The notes beneath the pieces are model-generated. The model saw only the letters and a list, made by a program, of their open reading frames with translations. It was not told the DNA's origin and did no database searches. The translations under genes were made by a program, and so were the position numbers. A stretch of DNA of 64,000 bases from Aestuariispira ectoiniformans (GTDB lineage Bacteria; Pseudomonadota; Alphaproteobacteria; UBA8366; Aestuariispiraceae), in the NCBI RefSeq assembly GCF_025136295.1, contig NZ_CP062788.1, forward strand, positions 4,295,588 to 4,359,587. The letters run 5' to 3'. Position 1 is the first letter of the stretch. Each line of letters starts with the position of its first letter. Positions 54,753 through 64,000 of the stretch are shown here, piece by piece.

Positions 54753-57386
54753 ATGAAAACAATCGAACCGCCCGTCATTCGTCTTCAGGACTATACCGCC
54801 CCCGCCTTTCTGCTGGATCAGGTTGACCTGACCTTCGAACTGGACCCGGACAGGACGATTGTGACATCCAAACTGGCGGTGCGCCGTCAGGACGGCAATG
54901 CGGAGGCTTTTCATCTGGACGGCGACAAGGACATGACCCTGCTGTCTGTCTGGATTGATGGGCGCGAGCTGAACAGCGACGAATATGAGCTGGAAGAAGA
55001 AAGCCTGACCCTGCACAACCTGCCTGACCAATTCACCCTTGAAATCCAGACTGCCATCAATCCGGCCGCCAATACCAAGCTGGAAGGCCTGTACCGGTCC
55101 GGTGGCATGTATTGTACCCAGTGCGAGGCAGAAGGCTTCCGGCGCATCACTTTCTTCCCGGACCGCCCGGATGTGATGACACGCTATCGCGTGAAGGTCT
55201 GCGCACCGGTCGATAGCTGCCCGATCCTGCTTTCCAACGGTAACAATGTGGAAACCGGTGAACTGCGTGAAGGCTGGCATTACGCCGTCTGGGACGACCC
55301 CTTCCCGAAGCCAAGCTATCTCTTTGCACTGGTCGCAGGCGACCTGGCCATGGTGGAAGATCACTTCACCACCCGCTCCGGGCGCGACGTCACCCTGCGC
55401 ATCTTTGTCGAACACGGCAACGAAACCCGCTGCGATCATGCGATGGACAGCCTGAAACGGTCGATGAAATGGGACGAAGACCGTTTCGGTCTGGAATATG
55501 ACCTCGACATTTTCAACATCGTCGCGGTCAGCGATTTCAACATGGGCGCGATGGAAAACAAGTCCCTCAACGTCTTCAACGCCAAATACATTCTGGCCGA
55601 TGCCGAAACCGCCACGGACAGCGACTTCGAACTGGTCGAAGGCATTGTCGCTCATGAATATTTCCATAACTGGACCGGCAACCGCGTCACCTGCCGTGAC
55701 TGGTTCCAGCTTAGCCTCAAAGAGGGTCTGACCGTTTTCCGGGATCAGGAATTTTCCGCCGACCAGCGATCACGCGCCGTGAAACGCATCGACGACGTCC
55801 GCCTGCTGCGCGCACGCCAGTTCCCGGAGGATTCCGGCCCGCTGTCGCATCCGGTACGCCCGGACAGCTATATCGAAATCAACAACTTCTATACGGCCAC
55901 CGTCTATGAAAAAGGGGCGGAGGTCATCCGGATGATGCATTCCCTGCTGGGGGAAGAAGGCTTCCAGAAGGGCATGAAGCTTTATTTCGAGCGTCACGAT
56001 GGACAGGCCGTCACCTGTGACGACTTTGCCGCCGCCATGGCCGATGCCAACGATTTCGATATGAGCCATTTCAAACGCTGGTACAGCCAGTCGGGCACGC
56101 CGCATGTCACTGTTGTGGAGGACTACGACGCAGCGGCCAAACGCTATACCCTGACCTTGAGCCAGGAAACGCGACCGACACCCGGCCAGGAAAGGAAATA
56201 CCCGCTTCATATCCCCCTGCGCACCGCCCTGCTGGACAGCAACGGCAAGGATATGGCGGTGAGCCGCAGAGGCCGATCCGCGACAGAACATTTACTGCAG
56301 ATGGAGGCGGACAAGCAGGAGTTTGTCTTTGAAGACGTCGCGGAAAAACCCGTGCTCTCGATCAACCGGGATTTCACCGCCCCTGTCGTTCTTCATCTGC
56401 CTTATGATGACGCCACCCGCGCCTTTCTGATGGCCCATGACAATGATGCCTTCAACCGCTGGGAAGCAGCCCAGCAATATGCCAGCGCGCTGATGCTGAA
56501 AATGGTTGGCGAGTATCAGGCGGGCAAGGAGTTGACGGTGGACCCGGACTTCATCGCCGCCATGGGCCGCGTGGTTCAGGACCAGGAGATCGATGCATCC
56601 TTCAAAGCATTACTGCTGACCCTGCCGTCTGAGGAATATGTGTCGGAACAGATGAGTGTTGTCGATATCGACGCCATCCATGCCGCGCGGGAGAAACTGC
56701 GCCGGGCCATCGGCGAGGCGCATCAGGACGGCTTCAAGCATATCTATGATGCCACGAAACAATCCGGCCCCTTCAGCAACACACCCGAAGCCGCCGGACA
56801 GCGGGCACTGCGCAATAGCGCGCTGGCCTATCTGGGCGCGGCTGATGAGAAGACGGCCCCGGCCCGGTTGAAGGACCATTTCGACACCGCCGACAATATG
56901 ACCGACAGTGTTGCTGCCCTGCGCCTTCTGGCGGATGTCACCGCCCCGGAACATGACCGCGCCTTCGATATCTTCCTGGCAAAGTGGAAATCCAATGCCC
57001 AGGTCATGGATAAATGGCTGGCCCTGCAGGCGATGTCGCGCCGTGCGGATACCCTGATGCAGGTGCGCGCCCTGTTGGACCATCCGGTCTTCAACATCAA
57101 GAACCCCAACAAGGTTCGTGCCCTGGTCGGGGCCTTCTGCAGTGCCAACCCGTTGCGCTTCCATGCCGCCGACGGCAGTGGCTATGACTTCCTGGCGGAA
57201 ATGGTCGTCAAGCTGGACAAGATCAATCCGCAGGTCGCCGCCCGCCTCATGGGGCCGCTGGGTCAGTGGCGGCGTTTCGACGAAGACCGCCAGCGCAAGA
57301 TGCGCAGCGCCCTGAAAGCCATCCTCGACAGTGGGGAATTGAGCCGCGACGTCTTTGAGATCGCCAGTAAATCCTACGGCGAGTAA
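54753..57386 (+). CDS. pepN: Aminopeptidase N
   Basis: A protein of 877 residues, the usual length of bacterial PepN. GAMEN exopeptidase motif in NMGAMENKSLNVFN, zinc site HEYFHNW plus Glu in LKEGLTVFRDQEF (M1 family), and the DUF3458 C-terminal regions. Releases N-terminal residues in cytosolic peptide breakdown. Followed by a bidirectional terminator. Confidence 0.97.
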   Translation: MKTIEPPVIRLQDYTAPAFLLDQVDLTFELDPDRTIVTSKLAVRRQDGNAEAFHLDGDKDMTLLSVWIDGRELNSDEYELEEESLTLHNLPDQFTLEIQTAINPAANTKLEGLYRSGGMYCTQCEAEGFRRITFFPDRPDVMTRYRVKVCAPVDSCPILLSNGNNVETGELREGWHYAVWDDPFPKPSYLFALVAGDLAMVEDHFTTRSGRDVTLRIFVEHGNETRCDHAMDSLKRSMKWDEDRFGLEYDLDIFNIVAVSDFNMGAMENKSLNVFNAKYILADAETATDSDFELVEGIVAHEYFHNWTGNRVTCRDWFQLSLKEGLTVFRDQEFSADQRSRAVKRIDDVRLLRARQFPEDSGPLSHPVRPDSYIEINNFYTATVYEKGAEVIRMMHSLLGEEGFQKGMKLYFERHDGQAVTCDDFAAAMADANDFDMSHFKRWYSQSGTPHVTVVEDYDAAAKRYTLTLSQETRPTPGQERKYPLHIPLRTALLDSNGKDMAVSRRGRSATEHLLQMEADKQEFVFEDVAEKPVLSINRDFTAPVVLHLPYDDATRAFLMAHDNDAFNRWEAAQQYASALMLKMVGEYQAGKELTVDPDFIAAMGRVVQDQEIDASFKALLLTLPSEEYVSEQMSVVDIDAIHAAREKLRRAIGEAHQDGFKHIYDATKQSGPFSNTPEAAGQRALRNSALAYLGAADEKTAPARLKDHFDTADNMTDSVAALRLLADVTAPEHDRAFDIFLAKWKSNAQVMDKWLALQAMSRRADTLMQVRALLDHPVFNIKNPNKVRALVGAFCSANPLRFHAADGSGYDFLAEMVVKLDKINPQVAARLMGPLGQWRRFDEDRQRKMRSALKAILDSGELSRDVFEIASKSYGE

Positions 57387-57407
57387 GAAACCTCCCAAGC
57401 CATAGAA

Positions 57408-57437
57408 AAAGCCCCGCCAAACTGGCGGGGCTTTCCT
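57408..57437 (+). terminator. Bidirectional terminator between pepN and the BCCT gene
   Basis: Stem AAAGCCCCGCC (57408-57418) with GGCGGGGCTTT (57424-57434), five-base loop, A-rich before and TTT after. Serves both convergent genes. Confidence 0.87.
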
Positions 57438-57459
57438 TATTCAGGATGCCGGAAACGCG

Positions 57460-59049
57460 TTACGCGTTTTCTTCGACAATCTGACCACGTTCATCCACGT
57501 GATACTTCCGTTCCTGTGCCAGCCCTTTGATAATGCTGACACACATCAGCATTAGGACCACCGCAAAGGGGAAGCCTGTGGCAATGGCTGCTGCCTGCAG
57601 GGACGACAACCCCCCGCCCAGCAACAGGGCGATGGCAATCAGCCCCTCGATCACACACCAGAAGACGCGCTGCCTGACCGGTGCATCAACCTTGCCGCCC
57701 GCCGTGATGGTATCGATCACCAGCGAACCGGAGTCGGACGAGGTTACGAAGAAGACGATCACCAGGACGATCCCGATAAAGGACGCGATTTCGGTCATCG
57801 GCATGATGTCCAGCATTTTGAACAGTGCCAGTTCCGGTGCCCAGGTCTGAACCGTATCCTTCAGGACACCCATATAGCCGCCGCTTACGATCTGGTCGAT
57901 CGCGGTGCCGCCAAAGGCGCTCATCCAGACAATGGTCACCAGGGTCGGGATGATCAGCACGCAGGTGATGAACTCACGAACCGTACGACCGCGGGAAACG
58001 CGGGCGATGAACATGCCAACAAACGGCGACCAGGAAATCCACCAGGCCCAGTAGAAGGTCGTCCAGCCATGCAGGAAGCTTTCGTCTTCACGACCGATCG
58101 GGTTGCTCAGCGCGGGAAGATATTCCAGATAGGCGAGCGTGTTGTCCCAAATCCCGGTCATAATCGCCGCCGTCGGCCCTGCAATAATGATGAAGGCCAG
58201 AAGGATGAAGGCGATCACCATGTTGATCTCGCTGAGCCGCTTCACACCGGCTTCCAGGCCCGCGACGACCGACGTCAGGGCAATGGCGGAAATCCCCAGG
58301 ATCAGCATGATCTTGGTGAAATTATTCACCGGAATGCCGAACAGATAATGCAGGCCTGCACCGGCCTGTTCCGCGCCAAGGCCCAGCGAGGTCGCCAGGC
58401 CGAACAGGGTGGCAAAAACCGCCAGAATGTCGATCAAATGACCGAACCAACCAAAGACAGCCTTACCCAACAGCGGGTAGAAAGCCGCACGAATGCTGAG
58501 CGGCAGACCACGGTTATAGGAGAAGAAGGCCAGCGCCAGCGCCACAACGGCGTAGATCGCCCAAGGGTGCAGGCCCCAGTGGAAAATCGTTGCCGCAATA
58601 CCGACACGCGACGCCAGTTCCTGATTGGCCGGATCAATACCCAGCGGCGGGTTTTCCATATGGTAAACCGGCTCCAGCACACCATAGAACATCAGGCCAA
58701 TGCCCATGCCCGCGGCAAACAACATGGCGAACCATCCGCCATAGCTGAAGTCGGGTTTTGCGTCGGGCCCGCCAAGACGGACCTTGCCCAGAGGGGTGAG
58801 AATCAGGAACAGGCAGACCAGCACAAAGACGTTGCCCGCCAGCATGAAGACCCAGTCCAGGTTCGATGTCAGCCACGGACGCAGCGCACCGAACCATTCC
58901 GCAGCCTCGCTCTGGAAAGCGAGGGTAAATAATACAAAGGCGGCAACGACAAAGGCGGATACAAAGAACACCGGATTGTGTACGTCCAACCCGAAAATTT
59001 CGACATTGTCCTGCCCAACCTCGTATTTAGGCTTTTTAATATCACTCAT
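57460..59049 (-). CDS. BCCT-family betaine/choline/carnitine transporter
   Basis: A protein of 529 residues from ATG 59049 (GGAGG ten bases upstream). Twelve hydrophobic segments; GMGIGLMFYGVLEPVYHMEN is the glycine stretch of Na-coupled BetP-like carriers (CaiT antiporters differ), and GWTTFYWAWWISWSPFVGMF the aromatic betaine box. Likely imports glycine betaine, choline or similar osmolytes with sodium. Its C-terminal tail is short. Confidence 0.94.
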   Translation of the reverse strand: MSDIKKPKYEVGQDNVEIFGLDVHNPVFFVSAFVVAAFVLFTLAFQSEAAEWFGALRPWLTSNLDWVFMLAGNVFVLVCLFLILTPLGKVRLGGPDAKPDFSYGGWFAMLFAAGMGIGLMFYGVLEPVYHMENPPLGIDPANQELASRVGIAATIFHWGLHPWAIYAVVALALAFFSYNRGLPLSIRAAFYPLLGKAVFGWFGHLIDILAVFATLFGLATSLGLGAEQAGAGLHYLFGIPVNNFTKIMLILGISAIALTSVVAGLEAGVKRLSEINMVIAFILLAFIIIAGPTAAIMTGIWDNTLAYLEYLPALSNPIGREDESFLHGWTTFYWAWWISWSPFVGMFIARVSRGRTVREFITCVLIIPTLVTIVWMSAFGGTAIDQIVSGGYMGVLKDTVQTWAPELALFKMLDIMPMTEIASFIGIVLVIVFFVTSSDSGSLVIDTITAGGKVDAPVRQRVFWCVIEGLIAIALLLGGGLSSLQAAAIATGFPFAVVLMLMCVSIIKGLAQERKYHVDERGQIVEENA

Positions 59050-59450
59050 ACGCTGAGTAACCTCCACTATTGCCCCAGGAGTTGGCTCTAAAATTTGGAG
59101 CACTTGTTGAAGTGCAGGGTTGAAACAGCAGAACGACCATCAGTTTTCCTGATGGTGCGGAAACAAATTTTGACAATACAAAGTCACGATATTGCTAACT
59201 GCTGCAGCTCCCAACCGGCGGTATTATTGTTGTTTCGGCCATGGATAATGACCACGCGGCGCCGGTAGCCACGTAAAGCGGCGCTACTGTGACGATCATG
59301 GACTGTTACAGCTTTATTTCAGACGACTCACGGTGAAGAATTAGCGGCAAGTTTTGACGTCACAGACGCATCACATAGAATTTAAGAGCCTTTCAGGCGA
59401 AGATTCGCCACATATGGGATAGGAAACGAACGCGGGGGTAACAAGATTCC
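59050..59450. other. Divergent promoter region without genes
   Basis: About 400 bp between the BCCT transporter and the flavin disulfide reductase. It holds a small hairpin CCATCAG-ttttc-CTGATGG (59137-59155) on the transporter side and no convincing coding frame. Specific promoters were not resolved. Confidence 0.5.
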
Positions 59451-60881
59451 ATGGCGAAGAAGATCAAGACCGACATTTGCGTCATCGGCGGTGGTTCCGG
59501 CGGGTTAAGCGTTGCGGCTGGCGCGTCGCAGATGGGGGCAAAGGTCATCCTGATTGAAAGCGGGAAAATGGGCGGGGATTGCCTGAACTATGGCTGTGTT
59601 CCGTCCAAGGCCCTGCTGGCAGCAGCCCATCGCGCCCAGGACATGCGCCAGTCCGCCCCCTTTGGCATCACACCCCAGGAACCGTCCGTCGATATGCAAG
59701 CCGTGCATGATCACGTACACAACGTCATCGCCGGAATCGCCCCCCACGATTCGGTCGAACGTTTCGAAGGGCTGGGTGTTACCGTCATACAAGATACGGC
59801 GCGCTTTACCGGTCGCCGCCATATCCAGGCGGGCGGACAAAGCATCAAGGCCAAATATTTTGTCATCGCCACCGGCTCCAGCGCCTTTGTTCCACCAATC
59901 GACGGGCTGGCCGATACGCCTTATTGGACCAATGAAACCATCTTCGACGTGACCGAACCGATCAATCACCTGATCGTCATCGGCGGTGGCCCCATCGGTA
60001 TGGAACTGGCCCAGGCCCACCGCCGCCTGGGCGCCAAAGTCACTGTGGTCGAAATGCTGAACGCGCTGGGCAAGGACGACGGCGAGGCCGCCGAAGTCGT
60101 AAAGGCCAAACTGCGTAGCGAGGGTATAGACCTGCGGGAAGGTACGGCCGTAACCAAGGTAGCAAAAACCGATGCAGGCATTGCCGTCACGCTTGAGAAG
60201 GATGGAAATGCCGAGGTCGTGGAAGGCAGCCATCTGCTGGTTGCGGTCGGAAGAAAACCGAATATTGAGACGCTGAACCTCGACAAGGCCGCCATAGAGC
60301 ATTCGCCAAAAGGCATTGCGGTCGACGCGCGCTTGCGCACAAGCAACCGGCGGGTCTTCGCCATCGGCGATGTCACCGGCGGTTACCAGTTCACTCATAT
60401 GGCGGGCTATGACGCCGGGATCGTCATCCGCAATTGCCTGTTCAAACTGCCAGCAAAGGCAAAGCGTCATGCCGTTCCCTGGGTCACCTATACCGATCCG
60501 GAACTGGCCCAGGTCGGCCTGCAGGAAAGCCAGGCAATCGAGGACCTGGGTGCAGGCAATATCCGTATCCTGCGCTGGGCCTATGGTGAAAACGACCGCG
60601 CCCGGGCCGAAGGACAGACCGACGGCTTCATCAAGGTGATTACCGACAAGAAAGGGTACATACTGGGGGCAACGATTGTCGGGGCCCAGGCTGGCGAATT
60701 GATCGGACTGTGGTGCCTGGCCGTGCAGGAAAAGAAGAAAATCGGTAGCATCGCAGGCCTCATTCTGCCCTATCCGACGCGGGGCGAACTTTCCAAACGG
60801 GCCGCAGGCAGCTTTTTCACACCAAGTCTGTTTTCGGAAAAAATACGCCGTATCGTCCGCTTCCTCATGGCTTTTTCCTAA
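59451..60881 (+). CDS. FAD-dependent pyridine nucleotide-disulfide oxidoreductase
   Basis: A protein of 476 residues. FAD loop GGGSGGLSVAAGASQMG, redox-active pair in CLNYGCVPSKALLAAA, NAD loop VIGGGPIGMELAQAHRRLGA, and FAIGDVTGGYQFTHMA. The C-terminal catalytic segment reads LPYPTRGELSKRA: the His of the Lpd/glutathione-reductase HPT motif is Tyr, so this is a mercuric-reductase-like branch, not a true dihydrolipoamide dehydrogenase. No MerA HMA domain is present. Confidence 0.88.
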   Translation: MAKKIKTDICVIGGGSGGLSVAAGASQMGAKVILIESGKMGGDCLNYGCVPSKALLAAAHRAQDMRQSAPFGITPQEPSVDMQAVHDHVHNVIAGIAPHDSVERFEGLGVTVIQDTARFTGRRHIQAGGQSIKAKYFVIATGSSAFVPPIDGLADTPYWTNETIFDVTEPINHLIVIGGGPIGMELAQAHRRLGAKVTVVEMLNALGKDDGEAAEVVKAKLRSEGIDLREGTAVTKVAKTDAGIAVTLEKDGNAEVVEGSHLLVAVGRKPNIETLNLDKAAIEHSPKGIAVDARLRTSNRRVFAIGDVTGGYQFTHMAGYDAGIVIRNCLFKLPAKAKRHAVPWVTYTDPELAQVGLQESQAIEDLGAGNIRILRWAYGENDRARAEGQTDGFIKVITDKKGYILGATIVGAQAGELIGLWCLAVQEKKKIGSIAGLILPYPTRGELSKRAAGSFFTPSLFSEKIRRIVRFLMAFS

Positions 60882-60955
60882 TATTAGAAAGAAGACTACT
60901 TATTTTGGCACGGAATCTGCGAGTCTTTCTGAGTGAAGATAGAGGAGTGCCCAAA

Positions 60956-61435
60956 ATGAAGAGAATTGGACAATTTCTGGCGGCTTTTCGGTCAAGGCAG
61001 GCAATAGCGAACCTTTCTGCCGACGTCTTTTACCTGGAGGGGGCAGAACCTGCCGACCGCCGCGCACCGCGCGCCCTTGCAAAACAGACGCAACCCGTTG
61101 CCACCTACAACGCTTTGGACGATGACGCGGCCTACCATCTGGCAGCCACCGCTTTCGATCCCTGCGCCATGACCGAGGACGAAAACCGGCGTCTGGCGAA
61201 TTTGCTGCTCGATGCCGAGGCAATCGACATGCATGACTACAAGATTTTGCTGCGCGGCCCTGCCCGCCGCTGCGGCACTTTGGCGGATATCCGCGCACCG
61301 CGCAATTACCTGGCCGACTGGCAGGATAACCTGTCCCGGCATATGAGCCGCGACGATCATACCGCCGTCGGCGCAGACAGCCGGGCGCTCACCATCTTAG
61401 GGAAGATCATGGTGGTTCGTAACGAAGCGGCCTGA
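60956..61435 (+). CDS. Uncharacterised protein
   Basis: A protein of 159 residues from ATG 60956 (GAGGAG upstream); 17 earlier codons are not supported. Features: a basic N-terminus, an acidic AYHLAATAFDPCAMTEDENR segment and YKILLRGPARRCGTLADIRA. No membrane helix or signal. Resembles nothing recognised; lies between the reductase and korA with a terminator behind it. Confidence 0.65.
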   Translation: MKRIGQFLAAFRSRQAIANLSADVFYLEGAEPADRRAPRALAKQTQPVATYNALDDDAAYHLAATAFDPCAMTEDENRRLANLLLDAEAIDMHDYKILLRGPARRCGTLADIRAPRNYLADWQDNLSRHMSRDDHTAVGADSRALTILGKIMVVRNEAA

Positions 61436-61463
61436 TCTCCAGTTGATCCTGCCGGACTCCTCG

Positions 61464-61490
61464 GGCGCCAATCGGCGCCTTTTCTCTTTA
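61464..61490 (+). terminator. Intrinsic terminator
   Basis: GGGCGCC-aatc-GGCGCCT with a G-T pair, followed by TTTTCTCTTT, just after the gene ending at 61435. Confidence 0.75.
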
Positions 61491-61594
61491 TGAGAGCATA
61501 AACTTTCTCTGACCTTGCCGCCGATTCCGACCCGTCGTATGCTTTAAATACATAGTAGCCGGTACCGACAAAGCTCAATCACAGGGAGCAGGTC

Positions 61595-63472
61595 ATGGAA
61601 GGCTCGGCCCCGACCCATCATTCGAAGCGTCCGGAACAGGAACTGGATTCGGCGGTAGTGCGGTTTGCTGGCGATTCCGGCGACGGAATGCAATTGGCCG
61701 GCGGACAGTTCACGCTGGCAACAGCCCTTGCCGGGAATGACCTGGCCACATTCCCGGATTTCCCGGCGGAAATCCGCGCCCCGGCAGGAACGACCTTCGG
61801 CGTGTCCGCCTTCCAGATCAATTTTGGCGATCGTCGTATTCGCACGGTCGGAGACAATGTTGACGTCCTCGTCGCCATGAACCCTGCGGCCCTCATGACC
61901 AACCTGGGCGACCTTCTGCCCGGCAGCCTGATCATTGCAGACAGCGGGGCCTTCACAGAACGGAATCTCCACAAGGCGGGATATGAGGCAAACCCGCTTG
62001 AGGACGACAGCCTGCAAGGCTATCGCCTGCTGGTGGTGGATATGCACAAGCTGGCGCTTGATTCGGTTCAGGGCCTGAATGTCAGCAAGAAGGAAGCGCT
62101 GCGCACCCGCAATCTGTGGGCGCTTGGTCTGGTCCTGTGGATGTTCGGCCGCAACACGGCAATCACGGAAAGCTGGCTGGCGGGTAAATTCAAATCATCG
62201 CCGGATATTCTGGCAGCCAACCTTGCCGCCCTGCGCGCCGGACATGCCTTTGGCGAGACATCTGGGATGCCGCCGCAATATCCGGTCTATCATGTGCCGC
62301 CCGCCCAAATCCCGGCTGGAACCTACCGCAACATCACGGGAACCGAGGCCCTTGCCTATGGACTGGTCGCCGGTTGCCAGTTGGCCGGACTGCCGATGAC
62401 CTATTGCTCCTATCCGATCACCCCGGCCTCGCAATTGCTGCATAGTCTGGCGGGGATGACGGATTTCAACGCACAGACCTTTCAGGCGGAAGACGAAATC
62501 GCCGCCATTTGTGCCGCCATCGGGGCCAGCTATGCAGGGAACATGGGCGTCACCGCCAGCTCCGGTCCCGGCCTTGCCCTGAAAACCGAAGCCCTGGGGC
62601 TGGCGATCGCAACCGAACTTCCCCTCGTGGTTGTCAACGCACAGCGCGGCGGCCCGTCCACGGGCCTGCCCACCAAGACCGAACAATCGGACCTTTATCA
62701 GGCGGTGTGGGGCCGCAATGCGGATTCCCCCTTGGTCGTGCTTGCCGCGCGGTCTGCATCGGACTGTTTCGACACCGCAATCGAGGCGGTGCGTCTGGCA
62801 ACAAAATATATGACGCCGGTCATCCTGCTGACTGACGGCTACCTGCAAAATGCGTCAGAACCCTGGCGCATCCCCGATCTGGATGACTATCCCGATTTCC
62901 ATAAACAACGCCAGGTCACGGTGGAAGACGGTTTCCTGCCCTATTCCCGCGATCCGGAAACCCTGGCGCGCCCTTGGGCGGTTCCAGGAACCCCCGGCCT
63001 GATCCATCGGATCGGCGGGTTGGAACGGCATGCCGGCACAGGCCAGATTTCCTATGATCCTGACAACCACCAGGAAATGACCAACCTGCGCCGCGACAAG
63101 ATACTGGGGATCGCCAAGGACATACCGGCACTGGAAGTCTGCCGCGGTAAGGACAAATGCCAGGTCGCCATTATCGGCTGGGGGTCGACCTTCGGCCCCA
63201 TTCACCGAGCGGTTGGCAACCTGATTGAAGAGGGGCTGGGCGTCAGCCACATTCACCTGCGCCATATCTGGCCGCTGCCGCCCAATCTGGAGGACGTCCT
63301 TCGCGGTTTCGATCATATCCTTGTGCCGGAAATGAACGACGGGCAGTTGGTCACCCTGCTCCGCGCAACCTATCTGATCCCGGCAAGAAGTCTGACCAAG
63401 GTTACGGGCAAGCCCTTCAAAATCTCCGAGATTGAACAGGCCGCGCGTGCCCTTCTGGAGGAACGAGCATGA
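61595..63472 (+). CDS. korA: 2-Oxoacid:ferredoxin oxidoreductase alpha subunit with fused gamma domain (KorA type)
   Basis: A protein of 625 residues with GGGAG upstream. Residues about 10-200 are the gamma domain (RFAGDSGDGMQLAGGQFTLA; FPAEIRAPAGTTFGVSAFQI) and about 240-620 the alpha domain with the YPITPASQLLH signature. With the next gene it forms a 2-oxoglutarate (or pyruvate) ferredoxin oxidoreductase making acyl-CoA and reduced ferredoxin. ATGA overlap with korB. Confidence 0.92.
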   Translation: MEGSAPTHHSKRPEQELDSAVVRFAGDSGDGMQLAGGQFTLATALAGNDLATFPDFPAEIRAPAGTTFGVSAFQINFGDRRIRTVGDNVDVLVAMNPAALMTNLGDLLPGSLIIADSGAFTERNLHKAGYEANPLEDDSLQGYRLLVVDMHKLALDSVQGLNVSKKEALRTRNLWALGLVLWMFGRNTAITESWLAGKFKSSPDILAANLAALRAGHAFGETSGMPPQYPVYHVPPAQIPAGTYRNITGTEALAYGLVAGCQLAGLPMTYCSYPITPASQLLHSLAGMTDFNAQTFQAEDEIAAICAAIGASYAGNMGVTASSGPGLALKTEALGLAIATELPLVVVNAQRGGPSTGLPTKTEQSDLYQAVWGRNADSPLVVLAARSASDCFDTAIEAVRLATKYMTPVILLTDGYLQNASEPWRIPDLDDYPDFHKQRQVTVEDGFLPYSRDPETLARPWAVPGTPGLIHRIGGLERHAGTGQISYDPDNHQEMTNLRRDKILGIAKDIPALEVCRGKDKCQVAIIGWGSTFGPIHRAVGNLIEEGLGVSHIHLRHIWPLPPNLEDVLRGFDHILVPEMNDGQLVTLLRATYLIPARSLTKVTGKPFKISEIEQAARALLEERA

Positions 63473-64000
63473 CGGTACAGAAACCCGCCCCCGCCGCGCG
63501 CAGCCCTAAGGACTATGCCTCAGACCAGGAAGTGCGCTGGTGCCCCGGCTGCGGGGATTATGCCATTTTGAAGGCGATACAAAAGACCTTGGCCGACCTG
63601 GATGCACCGCCGGAAAATACGGCCTTCATCTCCGGCATCGGCTGCGCCGCGCGCTTTCCCTACTATATGGAGACCTACGGCTTTCACACCATCCACGGGC
63701 GGGCCGCTGCGATTGCCACCGGGACCAAACTCGCCAATCCGGATCTGGATATCTGGGTGGTCGGCGGCGACGGAGATTCCCTGTCCATCGGCGGCAATCA
63801 CCTGATGCATCTTTTACGGCGGAATGTGAACCTGCAGTATCTGTTGTTCAACAATGAGATTTACGGCCTGACCAAAGGCCAATATTCCCCGACGTCCCAT
63901 GCGGGCACGCGCACGCCGTCCTCGCCCGGCGGCTCACTGGAACAGCCGGTTCACGCCGCCCCCTTTGCATTGGGATGCGGGGCCCGTTTCGTTGCCCGCT
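63469..64000 (+). CDS. korB: 2-Oxoacid:ferredoxin oxidoreductase beta subunit (KorB type), 5' part
   Basis: At least 177 residues, cut by the window edge. Start ATG overlaps the korA stop. WCPGCGDYAILKAIQKTL carries the Cys pair of the 4Fe-4S cluster, GIGCAARFPYYMETYGFHTI and IWVVGGDGDSLSIGGNHL form the thiamine-diphosphate site, and NNEIYGLTKGQYSPTS is a substrate/TPP segment typical of KorB. Confidence 0.94.
   Translation, partial: MTVQKPAPAARSPKDYASDQEVRWCPGCGDYAILKAIQKTLADLDAPPENTAFISGIGCAARFPYYMETYGFHTIHGRAAAIATGTKLANPDLDIWVVGGDGDSLSIGGNHLMHLLRRNVNLQYLLFNNEIYGLTKGQYSPTSHAGTRTPSSPGGSLEQPVHAAPFALGCGARFVAR

Overview
The window is a chromosomal segment of an alphaproteobacterium, probably Rhodospirillales-like. 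It is GC-rich apart from a few AT-richer islands. The gene content is typical of the class: prmC next to a DUF4167 gene, dapD/dapE, truA, DUF1285-Nudix-DUF6111-cca, a MoxR/DUF58/DUF4159 locus, a PCu(A)C copper chaperone, MetA with the acetyl-type residue, and a GTTC-N7-GTTC direct repeat of the alphaproteobacterial LexA type. No rRNA, tRNA or CRISPR array was recognised.

Layout. 0-13 kb: 3' end of prmC, a DUF4167 gene, a carboxymuconolactone-decarboxylase/alpha-beta-hydrolase fusion divergent from a LysR regulator, a MOSC protein, a Lon-like protease with gmhA, an orphan protein, secA, a RhlE-type helicase and a DUF2147 protein. 13.2-24.2 kb: a leftward T7-like (podoviral) prophage remnant. 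Read 5' to 3' on the minus strand it holds capsid, a small capsid-linked protein, tail tubular A and B-like proteins, a virion protein, a tail fibre, two fibre-accessory paralogues plus a decayed third copy, a probable fibre chaperone, small and large terminase, and a lysis block. No portal, integrase, repressor or replication gene is visible. 24.1-25.1 kb: a control region that may fire both ways, and a rightward AT-rich two-gene cassette of unknown function.

25.2-64 kb returns to host genes: dapD, dapE, truA, a copper/metA group on the minus strand, cysH, an SprA-family protein, a 3-hydroxyacyl-CoA dehydrogenase-like SDR, a DMT transporter, acetoacetyl-CoA synthetase, a MocR regulator divergent from a pyridoxamine-oxidase-like protein, pyrD, a degenerate EAL protein, a HAD phosphatase, a class V aminotransferase, the moxR-DUF58-DUF4159-membrane protein operon, DUF1285-Nudix-DUF6111-cca, an SGNH hydrolase, pepN, a BCCT transporter, a flavin disulfide reductase, a small unknown protein, and korA-korB running off the right edge.

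The most interesting region is 23.9-25.1 kb. A LexA-type repeat abuts a TTGACT-N17-TATCTC promoter pointing at the prophage late genes. The predicted leader of the capsid gene can fold into nested helices. Pointing the other way, a TTGCAT-N17-TATAGA promoter carries a perfect 16-bp palindrome over its -10 and drives the two unknown genes. A plausible reading is an SOS-responsive, portal-less phage structural module with a separately repressed accessory cassette. This rests on sequence motifs only.
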